From: Clostridium sp. cel8
Lineage (GTDB): Bacteria; Bacillota; Clostridia; Clostridiales; Clostridiaceae
Direction: 5' to 3'
DNA length: 60,032 bases
Assembly: GCF_014050525.1 (NCBI RefSeq)
Contig: NZ_JACGAG010000014.1
Location: forward strand, 1 to 60,032
The number at the start of each line of letters is the position of its first letter. The stretch's first letter is position 1. The notes below the pieces were generated by a model. The model saw only the letters and a program-made list of their open reading frames with translations, was not told the DNA's origin and made no database searches. The position numbers and the translations under genes are program-made. Shown here in pieces: positions 27,822-37,546 of this stretch.

Positions 27822-29477
27822 TCATTCATCAAGTATTTCCACAATATCTTCTCCAAAAGTATTCTTTAATATTTGCTCTTTAGATTCAATAATTTGATTA
27901 TCTTCATCTTCAATAATATACTTAACCTTCACTTTTTCTTTCAATACATCTGAAAATACAGATTCTACTATTTTTTCATTTTGACTTTTTTCAAGTCTTT
28001 GCTTATGAAAACCATAGTCTTTTCCATACTTTATAGTTATAACACCATTATCACACTTATATACTTCCCCTGTAGTAAGAGCAGCAAAAATAACCATTTG
28101 ATGTTTTGCCTTAAATGACTCTAGTATATCTTTCCATTTTTTCTTTACCATATCTAAAGTTATTTTTGAATTGATATTTTCTTCATTTTTTATATTTTCA
28201 TCTTTTTGCTTTACATTTTTAGTTTCAACTTTTACTTTTCTATTATCTTCATTTCTACTTTCACTTTTCAATTCCTGTTTTACTACATCTTGTTTTTTAA
28301 CTTTTTCTTCAGATTTCCTTATATATCCATGCTTTAATGCATTTTCAAGTGAATTTAATCTTGAGAGTATTACTTCTTTTGAAGTATCATATTCTATTTT
28401 ACACATTTTTATAACAGAAAGTTCAAGATATATTCTACTTTGTTTAACCCACTTAGATTGTTCTTCTGCATCTTGAAGTATTCTTATATTTCTCATTATT
28501 TCTTCTATTCTTATTTTCTCGGATTGATCCTTAACTAATTTTATATTTTCTTCAGACATGTCAAGTACTTCTTCAGGATTTGCAGAAACCTTTGCCATTA
28601 ATAAATTTCTAAAATGAGTTATCATATCTCTTATAAAATTATATATATCTTTTCCACTTAAAACTATATCGTCAATTATCTTCATTGAATCTTCTACATT
28701 TTTTTCTATTATACTGTCTGTAAGTTTAAAAAGATTATCGTTTGTAACTAAACCAAGCATGTCAACTACACTATTATATTCAACTTTACCATTTCCCATT
28801 GATATTGCTTGATCAAGTATACTAAGTCCATCTCTCATAGCTCCATCACACATTCTTGCTATTAAATTCAAACTTTTATCATCAGCAGATATATTCTGAC
28901 TATCAACAATATATCTAAGCCTTTTAAATATATCTACACTTTTTATTCTTCTAAAATCAAATTTCTGACACCTTGAAAGTATAGTTACAGGAAGTTTTTG
29001 AGGATCCGTAGTTGCAAGAATGAATATTACATTTTTAGGTGGTTCTTCAAGTGTCTTTAAAAATGCATTCACTGCCTCTTGAGTAAGCATATGAACCTCA
29101 TCCATTATATAAACCTTATACTTGCCATCTTGAGGAGGATATTTAACATTTTCTATTACATCCTTTATATCTTCAAGACGTCTTTTAGAGGCAGCATCCA
29201 TTTCAATGACATCAATTGCAATTCCTTGATTTATCTTTTTACACATATCACACTCATTGCAAGGTTCTCCATGCTGTAAATTCTGGCAGTTTACCGCTTT
29301 TGCCAAAATTTTTGCAGTTGAAGTTTTACCTGTTCCTCTAGTTCCTGAAAACAGATAGGCATGTGCTATTCTATTATTTAAAACCTGATTTTTTAAAGTC
29401 ACTGTTATATGTTCCTGACCAACAACATCTTCAAAAGTCTTAGGTCGCCATTCTCTATATAATGCCGTATAAGCCAT
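27822..29477 (-). CDS. dnaX: DNA polymerase III subunits gamma and tau
   Basis: 551 residues. The clamp-loader AAA+ domain begins with YREWRPKTFEDVVGQEHI. Walker A is GTRGTGKTS at 45-53, the zinc-binding cysteines are Cys64, Cys73, Cys76 and Cys79, and DEVHMLTQEA is the Walker B region. The sensor motif LATTDPQKLPVTILSRCQ follows. After about residue 370 there is a Lys/Glu-rich linker of low complexity and a tau-like C-terminal domain. It loads the sliding clamp in the replisome. The ATG follows GGTG; ybaB is 69 bases downstream. Confidence 0.97.
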   Translation of the reverse strand: MAYTALYREWRPKTFEDVVGQEHITVTLKNQVLNNRIAHAYLFSGTRGTGKTSTAKILAKAVNCQNLQHGEPCNECDMCKKINQGIAIDVIEMDAASKRRLEDIKDVIENVKYPPQDGKYKVYIMDEVHMLTQEAVNAFLKTLEEPPKNVIFILATTDPQKLPVTILSRCQKFDFRRIKSVDIFKRLRYIVDSQNISADDKSLNLIARMCDGAMRDGLSILDQAISMGNGKVEYNSVVDMLGLVTNDNLFKLTDSIIEKNVEDSMKIIDDIVLSGKDIYNFIRDMITHFRNLLMAKVSANPEEVLDMSEENIKLVKDQSEKIRIEEIMRNIRILQDAEEQSKWVKQSRIYLELSVIKMCKIEYDTSKEVILSRLNSLENALKHGYIRKSEEKVKKQDVVKQELKSESRNEDNRKVKVETKNVKQKDENIKNEENINSKITLDMVKKKWKDILESFKAKHQMVIFAALTTGEVYKCDNGVITIKYGKDYGFHKQRLEKSQNEKIVESVFSDVLKEKVKVKYIIEDEDNQIIESKEQILKNTFGEDIVEILDE

Positions 29478-29561
29478 ATAATCACCTTCTTTTATTATTA
29501 TAACCTATATAGGATTATAGCTGATAGCAGAAATTAAATTTTTTAATTATTTTTGAATAAA

Positions 29562-29586
29562 ATAAAAAAGACACCCTTAGGCATCT
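29562..29586 (-). terminator. terminator of the tRNA-Ser/SRP RNA unit
   Basis: On the minus strand, AGATGCC pairs with GGTGTCT around a TAAG loop, followed by TTTTTTATTTTATT. It lies 28 bases after the SRP RNA 3' end and about 85 bases before dnaX. Confidence 0.75.
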
Positions 29587-29613
29587 CTATAATTAATATT
29601 AAATAATATTAAA

Positions 29614-29879
29614 GTCGTGCACCTTGCTTCGTCTAACAAATCATAAGCGTTACCTGTATAGTTAGCTCAAACTAGGTTTTTCCACGGCACACGAAAATTA
29701 TCACTTACCGCTGCTTCCTTCCGGACCTGACGGGGTTCATGAGTTTCCATTGCGTGGGACCCAGTTCTCAACGCCACTTTTACAGGCCAGCCTTACAATT
29801 TGAAGCCTAAGCAAGGAATTCAATCCTGCTGTAGCGGATTGCAGGTACAGGGCACCGCTAACTCCCCATCTAGCACGAC
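29614..29879 (-). ncRNA. ffs: signal recognition particle RNA, large Bacillus type
   Basis: About 266 bases. The conserved Ffh-binding apical loop reads CAGGTCCGGAAGGAAGCAGC on the minus strand. The 5' end GTCGTGC pairs with the 3' end GCACGAC, and the GTACCTGCAATCCGC region fits the Alu domain, so this is the 6S-like long form of Firmicutes. It lies just after tRNA-Ser and just before dnaX, a common clostridial arrangement. A 78-residue reading frame across it is spurious. Confidence 0.95.
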
Positions 29880-29889
29880 AAAGTTTAAA

Positions 29890-29979
29890 TGGCGGAGAGA
29901 GGGGGATTCGAACCCCCGGTAGAGTTTCCCCTACACACGCTTTCCAGGCGTGCTCCTTCAACCACTCGGACATCTCTCC
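29890..29979 (-). tRNA. tRNA-Ser (anticodon GGA)
   Basis: A 90-base class II tRNA. The acceptor GGAGAGA pairs with TCTCTCC, and there is a D arm, an anticodon loop CTGGAAA giving GGA, a long variable arm and the T loop GTTCGAATC. CCA is encoded at the 3' end. It reads UCC and UCU and is the tRNA expected to be sensed by the serine T-box at 7871-8141. Confidence 0.96.
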
Positions 29980-30043
29980 ATAGGTTTACTCATGAATAGT
30001 ATTTATATTTAATTTTACTTATATAATCACAGGAACAATCAAT

Positions 30044-30072
30044 ATTATACTATAAAATTCATAAAATTTCAA
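30044..30072 (-). promoter_or_regulatory. promoter of the tRNA-Ser/SRP RNA unit
   Basis: On the minus strand there is TTGAAA (30067-30072), a 17-base spacer and TATAAT (30044-30049), about 65 bases upstream of tRNA-Ser. No promoter or terminator was seen between the tRNA and the SRP RNA, so one transcript is likely. Confidence 0.8.
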
Positions 30073-30239
30073 CCTATTTTAACTATAAGTTTGTATCAAC
30101 TTAAAGTGGGTAATTTTATTATTAATTACTATTATCTTTTTCAACTAAAATTATACTCTAAGACATATTGTCAACATAATCTTTGAAGATGTATACTTTC
30201 TGTAAAACATAAAATATTGTACTCAAGGAGGAAATAACT

Positions 30240-31943
30240 TTGAAAAGTTATAGTGAACTTGAAAAATTATTATTTTCAATAGATGGACGGGGATATTCTA
30301 GCTACAAAAACATTAAAGGAAAATATAACTTTAATAAATATATACTTTCAATTGATCACGTTCAATCTGATCCTTTTGCACCACCATCAAAAGCTAGAAT
30401 TATTATATCTCGCAAGGAAAGTGGATTTCCAGAAAAATTATTAGACTCAAAGCATAAAATAATAGCTGCATCTGATTTTTTAACAAGAACCTTTTACAAT
30501 AATATAAAAAGTCTTTATACTGGTACAAATGGCACTGGGAAAAGCGGTCTTCTAACTATAGATAGTTGTGGCCAAGAAATTCTTGAAAGAACTTCAATAA
30601 TAATAGACGATAATAATATTGAAGCAAGATTTGAAATTGGCCTTCCTGCCTCTGGACGAAAAATTCTAGGTAAAGCTGCAAATAAAATATTTTCTAATGC
30701 AATTCCAAAAATTGTAGATAGATCATTAATCTACAAAAATATTGATCAGAGTCAGCTTGAAAATCAAATAAAATTGGTAATAGATCAAGAATATATAAGA
30801 AATGAATTAAATAAAAGAGGATTAGTTGCCTTTATTGCTAATGGTTCTATTCTACCAAGAGAAAATGGCATATCCCAAAATCCATTAAAAAATGGTCAAA
30901 TTCCATTTAAAAGCCCTAGTAGTTTTGAAATAGAACTTACCCTTCCAAACCATGGAAGTATAAAGGGAATGGGAATACCAAATGGTATAACATTAATAGT
31001 TGGCGGAGGATATCATGGGAAATCAACATTATTAAAAGCTCTAGAATTAGGTATATACAATCACATAGCAGGTGATGGTAGAGAATTTGTAATCACTAGA
31101 GGTGATGCTGTGAAAATACGAGCAGAGGACGGGCGCCGGATAGAAAAGGTAGACATAAGTCCTTTTATAAAAAATCTTCCTAACAATAAGGATACTGTAA
31201 GGTTTTGCACAGAAAATGCAAGTGGAAGTACATCTCAAGCTGCAAATGTAATGGAAGCTATAGAATCAAACTCAAAATTACTATTAATAGATGAAGATAC
31301 ATCTGCAACAAATTTTATGATCCGTGATGAAAAGATGCAAAAACTAGTAAAAAGGGATAAAGAACCCATTACACCATTTATTGATAGAATTAAACAGCTT
31401 TATAAAGAATCCAAAGTTTCCACTATACTTGTAATGGGTGGATCTGGGGATTATTTTGATATAGCAGATCAAATTATTATGATGGATGAATATGTACCAA
31501 AAGATGTAACTAAACAAGCAAAGGAAATTGCAAATGAATCAGATAAAAGGCAACCACTTCCTGACACAAGCTTTAAACAGAATACAAAGAGAATTATACT
31601 TAAATCTAACATTACTAAAAAGGGTAGAATAAATAAAATTAAAGCCAAAGGAAAGTACAGTATATTGTGGGGTAAATCCTTATTAGATCTATCAAACCTT
31701 GAACAGATTGCAGATACAAGTCAAACAAATTGTATTGCTGTAATGCTTGATTTTCTTTGGAAAAATATAATAGATAATAAAAAGTCAGTTGTTGAATGTG
31801 TAGATGAGTTATTTAATCAAGTAGAAAAGTTTGGACTTGACTCTATATCAACTTACAACGGACATCCAGGAAATCTTGCTTTACCTAGAAAATATGAGCT
31901 GTGTGCCGCAATTAACCGCTATAGAGGACTTAAAGTAAAATAA
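30240..31943 (+). CDS. predicted ATPase of the ABC class (COG3044 type)
   Basis: 567 residues. A Walker-A-like LIVGGGYHGKSTLLKALELG lies at about 250-270, and the Walker B LLLIDEDTSATNFMIRD at about 350-366. An ABC-like signature is replaced by NASGSTSQAANVMEA. The N-terminal TGTNGTGKSG resembles a second nucleotide-binding loop. There is no transmembrane part, so it is not a transporter. Family function is unknown, with a role in nucleic acid or RNA handling sometimes suggested. It is a lone plus-strand gene, convergent with the PTS operon. The start is a TTG seven bases after AAGGAGG. Confidence 0.85.
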   Translation: MKSYSELEKLLFSIDGRGYSSYKNIKGKYNFNKYILSIDHVQSDPFAPPSKARIIISRKESGFPEKLLDSKHKIIAASDFLTRTFYNNIKSLYTGTNGTGKSGLLTIDSCGQEILERTSIIIDDNNIEARFEIGLPASGRKILGKAANKIFSNAIPKIVDRSLIYKNIDQSQLENQIKLVIDQEYIRNELNKRGLVAFIANGSILPRENGISQNPLKNGQIPFKSPSSFEIELTLPNHGSIKGMGIPNGITLIVGGGYHGKSTLLKALELGIYNHIAGDGREFVITRGDAVKIRAEDGRRIEKVDISPFIKNLPNNKDTVRFCTENASGSTSQAANVMEAIESNSKLLLIDEDTSATNFMIRDEKMQKLVKRDKEPITPFIDRIKQLYKESKVSTILVMGGSGDYFDIADQIIMMDEYVPKDVTKQAKEIANESDKRQPLPDTSFKQNTKRIILKSNITKKGRINKIKAKGKYSILWGKSLLDLSNLEQIADTSQTNCIAVMLDFLWKNIIDNKKSVVECVDELFNQVEKFGLDSISTYNGHPGNLALPRKYELCAAINRYRGLKVK

Positions 31944-31954
31944 TTTATAGTATA

Positions 31955-31983
31955 AGCCCTTCTTAATTTTTATAAGAAGGGCT
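31955..31983. terminator. bidirectional terminator between convergent genes
   Basis: A perfect 11-base stem, AGCCCTTCTTA with TAAGAAGGGCT and a 7-base loop, lies between the ends of the ATPase gene and the alcohol dehydrogenase gene. Neither side has a long U-run, so efficiency is uncertain. Confidence 0.65.
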
Positions 31984-31988
31984 CAAAT

Positions 31989-33152
31989 TTAATTAAATAT
32001 TTCACTATACAATTTGTGTATATCATCTACAGTTAATGGTAATTTATTTAAAGATGTAGATCCATGAATCTTTGCATCGTCTATCATTGACTTAAGTGTA
32101 TCTTCATCTAACTTATCTTTATCTATAGTTTCTTTTACTCCAATTTGCTTTAACAAGTCTTTTATAAGTTCTATAAGCCTATCTGCTGCTTCATTTTCCT
32201 TTATATTGAAGTTTGGCTCAATATACTTTACAATTCTATAGAATTCATCTTTTAACACTTCTCTATTATATTTTATCATTGGAACTTGCAATATTCCTAC
32301 AGTTAATCCATGCGGAAGTCCAAGATGTCCTGACAATGGGCAACCCAATCCATGAGGAATAGTTGCTCCACAATGACTCATAGCAGAGCCAGCCATAAGA
32401 GATGCAAAGGCCATATTATCTCTAGATTCTTCAGTACTTTTTTTAACTGCACAAGGAAGATTGTCAAATACTAACTTAATAGCTTCCAACGCCCACACAT
32501 CTGTAAGTGGATTATGAATAGTTGATGTATATGCTTCTAATGCGTGTCCTAATACATCCAGTCCAGTAAATGCAGTAATATGTGGAGGTAATTTCATTGT
32601 TAACATTGGATCTACAATTGCAACTTTAGGATAAATTTTAGGAGATGTTAATGAATCCTTAATCCTTGACTTTTCATCAGTTATAACTGAGTACATAGAT
32701 ACTTCTGAACCAGTTCCTGCTGTTGTTGGTATTGCAATTATAGGAATCGGATCATTTACTATTTCCTTTTTTTCTTCAAGCCTGCCATCTAAATAATCAT
32801 ATATGCTTCCACTATTAACAGACATTACAGAAATTCCTTTAGCAGTATCTATAGTGCTTCCTCCACCTATGGCAATTATAAGATCACACTTACCTGATCT
32901 GTTAAAAGCAGCACCTTGATCGATATTATGAACTTCTGGATTTGGGTTTACTTCATCAAACACTCTATAAGATACACCGCACTCATTTAACTGATTTACA
33001 AATGGTTTTAACATTCCTAAATTAATTAAATTTTTATCTATAACAATTAAAACATCTTTACAATTGTATTCATTAATATATTTACTTAAATTTTTAGAAC
33101 TATTACGCCCAAAATCAATAATTGTATTTAAAAAAAATGTGAAATTATTCAT
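31989..33152 (-). CDS. iron-containing alcohol dehydrogenase
   Basis: About 387 residues from the ATG at 33152, four bases after GGAGG. It has the type III alcohol dehydrogenase fold: NAD-binding IIAIGGGSTIDTAKG, PTTAGTGSEVS and the iron-binding segment GLDVLGHALEAYTS, then PHGLGCPL and LPHGLTVG with the metal-binding histidines. Close relatives reduce lactaldehyde, 3-hydroxypropionaldehyde or other short aldehydes. The start overlaps the end of the HAD phosphatase gene by eight bases. As the last gene of the PTS sugar operon it probably disposes of an aldehyde from the aldolase step. Confidence 0.85.
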   Translation of the reverse strand: MNNFTFFLNTIIDFGRNSSKNLSKYINEYNCKDVLIVIDKNLINLGMLKPFVNQLNECGVSYRVFDEVNPNPEVHNIDQGAAFNRSGKCDLIIAIGGGSTIDTAKGISVMSVNSGSIYDYLDGRLEEKKEIVNDPIPIIAIPTTAGTGSEVSMYSVITDEKSRIKDSLTSPKIYPKVAIVDPMLTMKLPPHITAFTGLDVLGHALEAYTSTIHNPLTDVWALEAIKLVFDNLPCAVKKSTEESRDNMAFASLMAGSAMSHCGATIPHGLGCPLSGHLGLPHGLTVGILQVPMIKYNREVLKDEFYRIVKYIEPNFNIKENEAADRLIELIKDLLKQIGVKETIDKDKLDEDTLKSMIDDAKIHGSTSLNKLPLTVDDIHKLYSEIFN

Positions 33153-33963
33153 AATTACCTCCATCTTTATTTATAAGATCTTCGTTTAACTCTTTAATAG
33201 AAGGATAAACAAAAGTTGCTTTAATATCTGATTTTGAATATTGCTCAGGACTTGTTTCTCCTGAGTAAACTAAAACAGATGCAATATCTGAATTCATTCC
33301 TGTTTTTATATCTGTATATAATCTATCACCAACAATTGCAACCTCAGATTTAGAAAAACCATATTTATCACATAAAACATCTATTATCTGTTTATTTGGT
33401 TTACCAACAACATATGGTCTTTTATTAGTTGAAGCATAAATAAAGTCAATCATAGCACCAGCATCAGGCATATATTTTGAATTCTCAATAGGACAATTAT
33501 AATCTGGATGAGTTGCTATGTATTCAACTCCATCTCTTATAAAGTCACATGCAATCCACAATTTCTCATAAGTTAATGTAGTGTCAAATCCCAATACTAC
33601 AAAATCAGGGTTACATTCTCTACCTTTTACTAATTTAAAACCTGCATTAGTAAATTCCTCTTCAAGAAGAGGTGTGCCAAGTAAGAACACTTTTGCTTCA
33701 GGTTTTTTATTTTTTAAGTAAATAGCTGTAGCCTCACCTGATGTCAATACTCTTTCTGGATCTATTTCAAGACCCATCTTTTTTAGTTTGCCTTGGTATG
33801 CATATTTATTCTTAGATGAATTATTAGTTAAGAATACAAATTCTTTATTTTGCTTTTCAAGTGTTTTTATAAAATCTAAAGCACCATCTATTAATTGATC
33901 TCCTAAATAAAAAGTTCCATCCATATCTAATACAAAACATTTTATATCTGTAATTTTCATCAT
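33145..33963 (-). CDS. HAD-superfamily hydrolase, subclass IIA (NagD-like)
   Basis: 272 residues. The catalytic motif I CFVLDMDGTFYLGD lies near residues 9-22. Motif II VFLTNNSSKN and motif IV SEVAIVGDRLYTDIKTG follow, with a C2-type cap between, as in NagD and p-nitrophenylphosphatases. It likely dephosphorylates a sugar phosphate or glycolytic intermediate. It is coupled to the alcohol dehydrogenase gene by an 8-base overlap and sits 39 bases after the GH42 gene in the PTS operon. Confidence 0.87.
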   Translation of the reverse strand: MMKITDIKCFVLDMDGTFYLGDQLIDGALDFIKTLEKQNKEFVFLTNNSSKNKYAYQGKLKKMGLEIDPERVLTSGEATAIYLKNKKPEAKVFLLGTPLLEEEFTNAGFKLVKGRECNPDFVVLGFDTTLTYEKLWIACDFIRDGVEYIATHPDYNCPIENSKYMPDAGAMIDFIYASTNKRPYVVGKPNKQIIDVLCDKYGFSKSEVAIVGDRLYTDIKTGMNSDIASVLVYSGETSPEQYSKSDIKATFVYPSIKELNEDLINKDGGNYE

Positions 33964-34002
33964 TTTATATACCTCTTTTATAATATTTCTACTTATTATT
34001 CA

Positions 34003-36180
34003 TTATCCATAGAGCTTTAATAGTGAAACTTCATCCTTTTTTATAATCATATTCCAATTTAAAGTTCCATTACAATATTGAAGTGCATATTCATTTCCAT
34101 TAATCAAATCTTTTGCTGTTTTGTATTGTCTTTCTGATCTCAATTTAACAGAAATAGATTTTTTACCATTTATAAAAAAATCTTGATGTTTTTTAGAAAC
34201 ATAATTTGTTATAAACACAAAACCATTATCTTTATTTTCTAAGTAATGTCCATCAATTTCTTTATCTCTTACATTTGAATAATCTAGAACTAACTTAGGT
34301 ACTATATTTTTTTCTATTAAAACTTGTTCTAACACATCCCATAGTAGGTATGATTTATTTTTTAAATATGCACAGTCACAATGGGTTCCAAAATATACTG
34401 CTAATCCTTTTCCATAATGATTCATTGTTACTGCCGGTTTATCGTCATTAAACATAGCTAAAGTTTCTACATTTTTAGAATTAACTTTAATTGTTTCCTT
34501 ATGCCAATAACCAGAGTAATTCTTCCTATTGAAAGTAATATTAGGATTAGTATTTGCAGTAACTTCTTCTACTTTTATTCCAAAAACTTTTTGCAAATCA
34601 AAGCATGGAATTTCATGATTATACCAACCATATTTTCCAAGCATACCACATCTAGCTGTTCCTATTAAAGTACCACCTTTTTCAACGTATTTTTCTAATC
34701 CCATACTTAATTTTTTATCAATAACTGCCATAAATGGCATGTACACCACTTTATATTTATTTATATACCCATTATCTACTAATTCAGGTGTAATAAAGTC
34801 AACAGCATATCCCTTTTCCCAAAATACTTTATAAGCACCTCTCATTGCATCTAAAAGAAAATCATCTTGCTCTATTCCATTTAGAACTATAGCATTTTCT
34901 TTTGATATGAGTATTGCCACTTTAGAATCCGCATTGTGAGCATTAAAAATATCTTTACTATTATCGTTTAATATCTTGCCAATTTTTTTGGCTGCATCGT
35001 ATCTTTCAGTTCTATTACCATCAAGATCAACTATGCCACCCCAATGAAGAGGTTGAAAGTCCCACTGTCGCCATCCTTGATATAATGTTAATTTTGAATC
35101 ATGAGCTACAGCTTCAACTACATTTCTTATTAAATCATATCCCTTTACATTTCTATTTGGTCCTAAAACCCATCCATTTATTGGACCGCTCTCTGTTTCT
35201 AATAGCCAAAAATTTTTTCCAAGGCATTTTGAAGTACTTCTTGCCATATCTAAAAACATTGATGAATATTCAGGCTTTTTCTCTAATTTATCACCACTAC
35301 CTGGATACAAATCATATCCTATATAATCTACTGCCTCTGCCATTTTAAATTGATCTAATGCAGTCAAAACGCCTAATGGATCTTGAGATTTCATAAAGAA
35401 TATATTTGTTGAAGTAGGATGTTCCTTGTCCATTGTTTTAATTAAATCATTTTGCCACTTAATAAAATTAACATAATCTTCCATAGCAAAAAGTCTCCAA
35501 TCAAGCCATCTAGTTACGCTAGACCAACTTGTAGGCTTTGTTTTTGGGGGTTCTATTTCTTCCCATGTTGTATGAACTGTATTTGTAGCTCCCCACAGAT
35601 ATGCATGGTTTAAATTATCTAATGTTTTATATTTGGATTTAAGCCACTTTTGAAATTTAGCTTGAGTGTATTTACAATAGCAATAAATATCTATATCCCC
35701 TTCTGATAAAGGCATAAATGGAAATGATATCTCATTGTGCAATTGGTAATATGCTAAAGCCGGATGATTCTTATAACGATTAACAAGTACTTTTATATAT
35801 CTTTCTACTTCTTTTAAATATTCTTCATTATCGATACATGCCCATGTATAAGAAACATTATTTGGATATTGTTTTCCATGATTATTTACTATATTTACAT
35901 CTTCATGTTCTTTATGAAGCCAATATGGAGGTGTTGCTGTACCTGTACCAAGCAAAATTCTAATTCCATTTTCCTGACACAAATCAAAAAATTCATCTAA
36001 AAATTCAAAATTAAATTTTCCTCTTTCAGGTTCTATTCTATCCCAGGAATTGAACAATTCTGCAGTTCTTATTAATTTAATCCCTGCCTCTTTCATATCT
36101 TTTAAATCCCTATGCCAATCACTTTTACTGTGCATTAGGGGATAATATCCTGCTGCATATATAAACTTTTCTTGTTTCAT
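34003..36180 (-). CDS. GH42 family beta-galactosidase
   Basis: 725 residues, the typical length of GH42 enzymes. The order is a (beta/alpha)8 catalytic domain (1-390), a trimerisation domain and a beta-sandwich end. The acid/base glutamate is in YYQLHNEISFPF (about 149) and the nucleophile in FWLLETESGP (about 327). There is no signal peptide, so it acts in the cytoplasm on an imported galactoside, alpha-arabinoside or similar glycoside. It follows the isomerase-like gene by 12 bases. A PTS would deliver a phosphorylated sugar, so either the enzyme is loose in specificity or its substrate enters otherwise. Confidence 0.88.
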   Translation of the reverse strand: MKQEKFIYAAGYYPLMHSKSDWHRDLKDMKEAGIKLIRTAELFNSWDRIEPERGKFNFEFLDEFFDLCQENGIRILLGTGTATPPYWLHKEHEDVNIVNNHGKQYPNNVSYTWACIDNEEYLKEVERYIKVLVNRYKNHPALAYYQLHNEISFPFMPLSEGDIDIYCYCKYTQAKFQKWLKSKYKTLDNLNHAYLWGATNTVHTTWEEIEPPKTKPTSWSSVTRWLDWRLFAMEDYVNFIKWQNDLIKTMDKEHPTSTNIFFMKSQDPLGVLTALDQFKMAEAVDYIGYDLYPGSGDKLEKKPEYSSMFLDMARSTSKCLGKNFWLLETESGPINGWVLGPNRNVKGYDLIRNVVEAVAHDSKLTLYQGWRQWDFQPLHWGGIVDLDGNRTERYDAAKKIGKILNDNSKDIFNAHNADSKVAILISKENAIVLNGIEQDDFLLDAMRGAYKVFWEKGYAVDFITPELVDNGYINKYKVVYMPFMAVIDKKLSMGLEKYVEKGGTLIGTARCGMLGKYGWYNHEIPCFDLQKVFGIKVEEVTANTNPNITFNRKNYSGYWHKETIKVNSKNVETLAMFNDDKPAVTMNHYGKGLAVYFGTHCDCAYLKNKSYLLWDVLEQVLIEKNIVPKLVLDYSNVRDKEIDGHYLENKDNGFVFITNYVSKKHQDFFINGKKSISVKLRSERQYKTAKDLINGNEYALQYCNGTLNWNMIIKKDEVSLLKLYG

Positions 36181-36192
36181 ATCATTCTCCTT

Positions 36193-37530
36193 TTAAATTT
36201 TTATAATATCTATTCCAATCCATTTACAAGTTTCTATAATTTTACTTTCAATATCCTTGTATACAATAGCAAAATGATGTTCTATTCCATTAGTCATAAT
36301 AGTATCTATTATCTTTTCAGAAGGCACATCAAATTTTATATCCGCTTGATTTGCTACTAAATCTCTATCTTCTTCTATCCCAGTTCCTTTTGCCATGAAA
36401 AGAGTATATCTATCTTTGTCTTCCTTTATTTTAATCATTATTAATTTACCTTGCTTAAGTTTAAATTCTGTTGCAAAACCAAGTCCATTTTTCATAGTAG
36501 GATGTTCAGTATATTTAGTAGTACATCCCTTTTTTGCAAGACACACAGGAGCAGGTCCACAATGCCATACTTTTACGACATCGTCCATATTAACATTTAC
36601 AATATCTGCAAAGAAACATGGTTCATTGCTTATTAAATACTGAATATACATAGTTAGAAGACCTGTAATATCTCCTTCACAGGAAACCATTATACCTTCA
36701 TTGTTTAACCTTGAAACAACTCCACAAACGCTACAGTTAAACAGCTGTTGAAATTCAGGCCAACATTTTATTGTAAAACAATCTATATTGTTTTTCTCTT
36801 TAAAGTTTTTAATAGCTAAATAAATTCTAGCTGATTTTTCAAGCATTTCATCTGTAGTTGTAAATACATCTACTTCTTTTTTCATAATATTAACTTCATT
36901 TTGTACAATCTCTGTATCTATATTCTTAGCATCATCTAATAAACTTGCTATAGAATAATATCTAATTTCCGGCCCTATTTCAAATCTAAACCTGAGTTCA
37001 TCAACATTTGAAAGATAAAATCCTGGAACTCTTCCTCCTATTATGCAGAACTTAGATTGTTTTAATTTAGCTCTAACTTTTACAGCAGTAATAGTATCTT
37101 TTATCTTTTTCATAACCTTTTCTTCTTCTAGATTGCCAAATACATAGCTATACTTTTTATTTGCTTTGTGCAAGAAACTTCCAAACATATTTAATCCGCA
37201 TAAAGAATTTAAAGCAAGGCCACGGAATCCTTCAATAAATGGCTCTCTAAATCCCCATATTAAAAGTGGAGTTTCAAAAAAATTTTCAATTATCTTTGCC
37301 ATAGCACTACCATAGGTATAAGTACCACACTGAACTATAAGCAAATCTAAATTTTCCTCTTTCAATCTATCTAACGTGTTATTAATTTTTTCTTCGTCAA
37401 TTAATATATCTTTTTCATATATAAGCTCATAATCAGGGCTCTTCAACTTCTCAATTGAACTCTTTAAATACTTATCTCCTATATCGTATCTAAAATTCGG
37501 AAAACCCAGTGAAATCAATCCAACTTTCAT
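36193..37530 (-). CDS. L-fucose/L-arabinose isomerase-family protein
   Basis: 445 residues. The N-terminal domain has VGLISLGFPNFRYD and the FucI/AraA-type architecture. In the C-terminal half, FTIKCWPEFQ and VSCEGDITGLLTMYI carry a likely metal-binding glutamate, and HCGPAPVCLA carries a histidine. Only the fold-level family is clear; relatives include true aldose-ketose isomerases and uncharacterised ones. In this operon, between an aldolase and a glycosidase, aldose-ketose isomerisation is the likely job. The substrate is unknown. Confidence 0.72.
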   Translation of the reverse strand: MKVGLISLGFPNFRYDIGDKYLKSSIEKLKSPDYELIYEKDILIDEEKINNTLDRLKEENLDLLIVQCGTYTYGSAMAKIIENFFETPLLIWGFREPFIEGFRGLALNSLCGLNMFGSFLHKANKKYSYVFGNLEEEKVMKKIKDTITAVKVRAKLKQSKFCIIGGRVPGFYLSNVDELRFRFEIGPEIRYYSIASLLDDAKNIDTEIVQNEVNIMKKEVDVFTTTDEMLEKSARIYLAIKNFKEKNNIDCFTIKCWPEFQQLFNCSVCGVVSRLNNEGIMVSCEGDITGLLTMYIQYLISNEPCFFADIVNVNMDDVVKVWHCGPAPVCLAKKGCTTKYTEHPTMKNGLGFATEFKLKQGKLIMIKIKEDKDRYTLFMAKGTGIEEDRDLVANQADIKFDVPSEKIIDTIMTNGIEHHFAIVYKDIESKIIETCKWIGIDIIKI

Positions 37531-37546
37531 AATGTAACTCCCTTCA

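Noticed and set aside
29737-29973. 78-residue open frame on the minus strand
   Set aside because: It lies across the SRP RNA and tRNA-Ser(GGA), which explain the sequence; the translated product resembles no protein.
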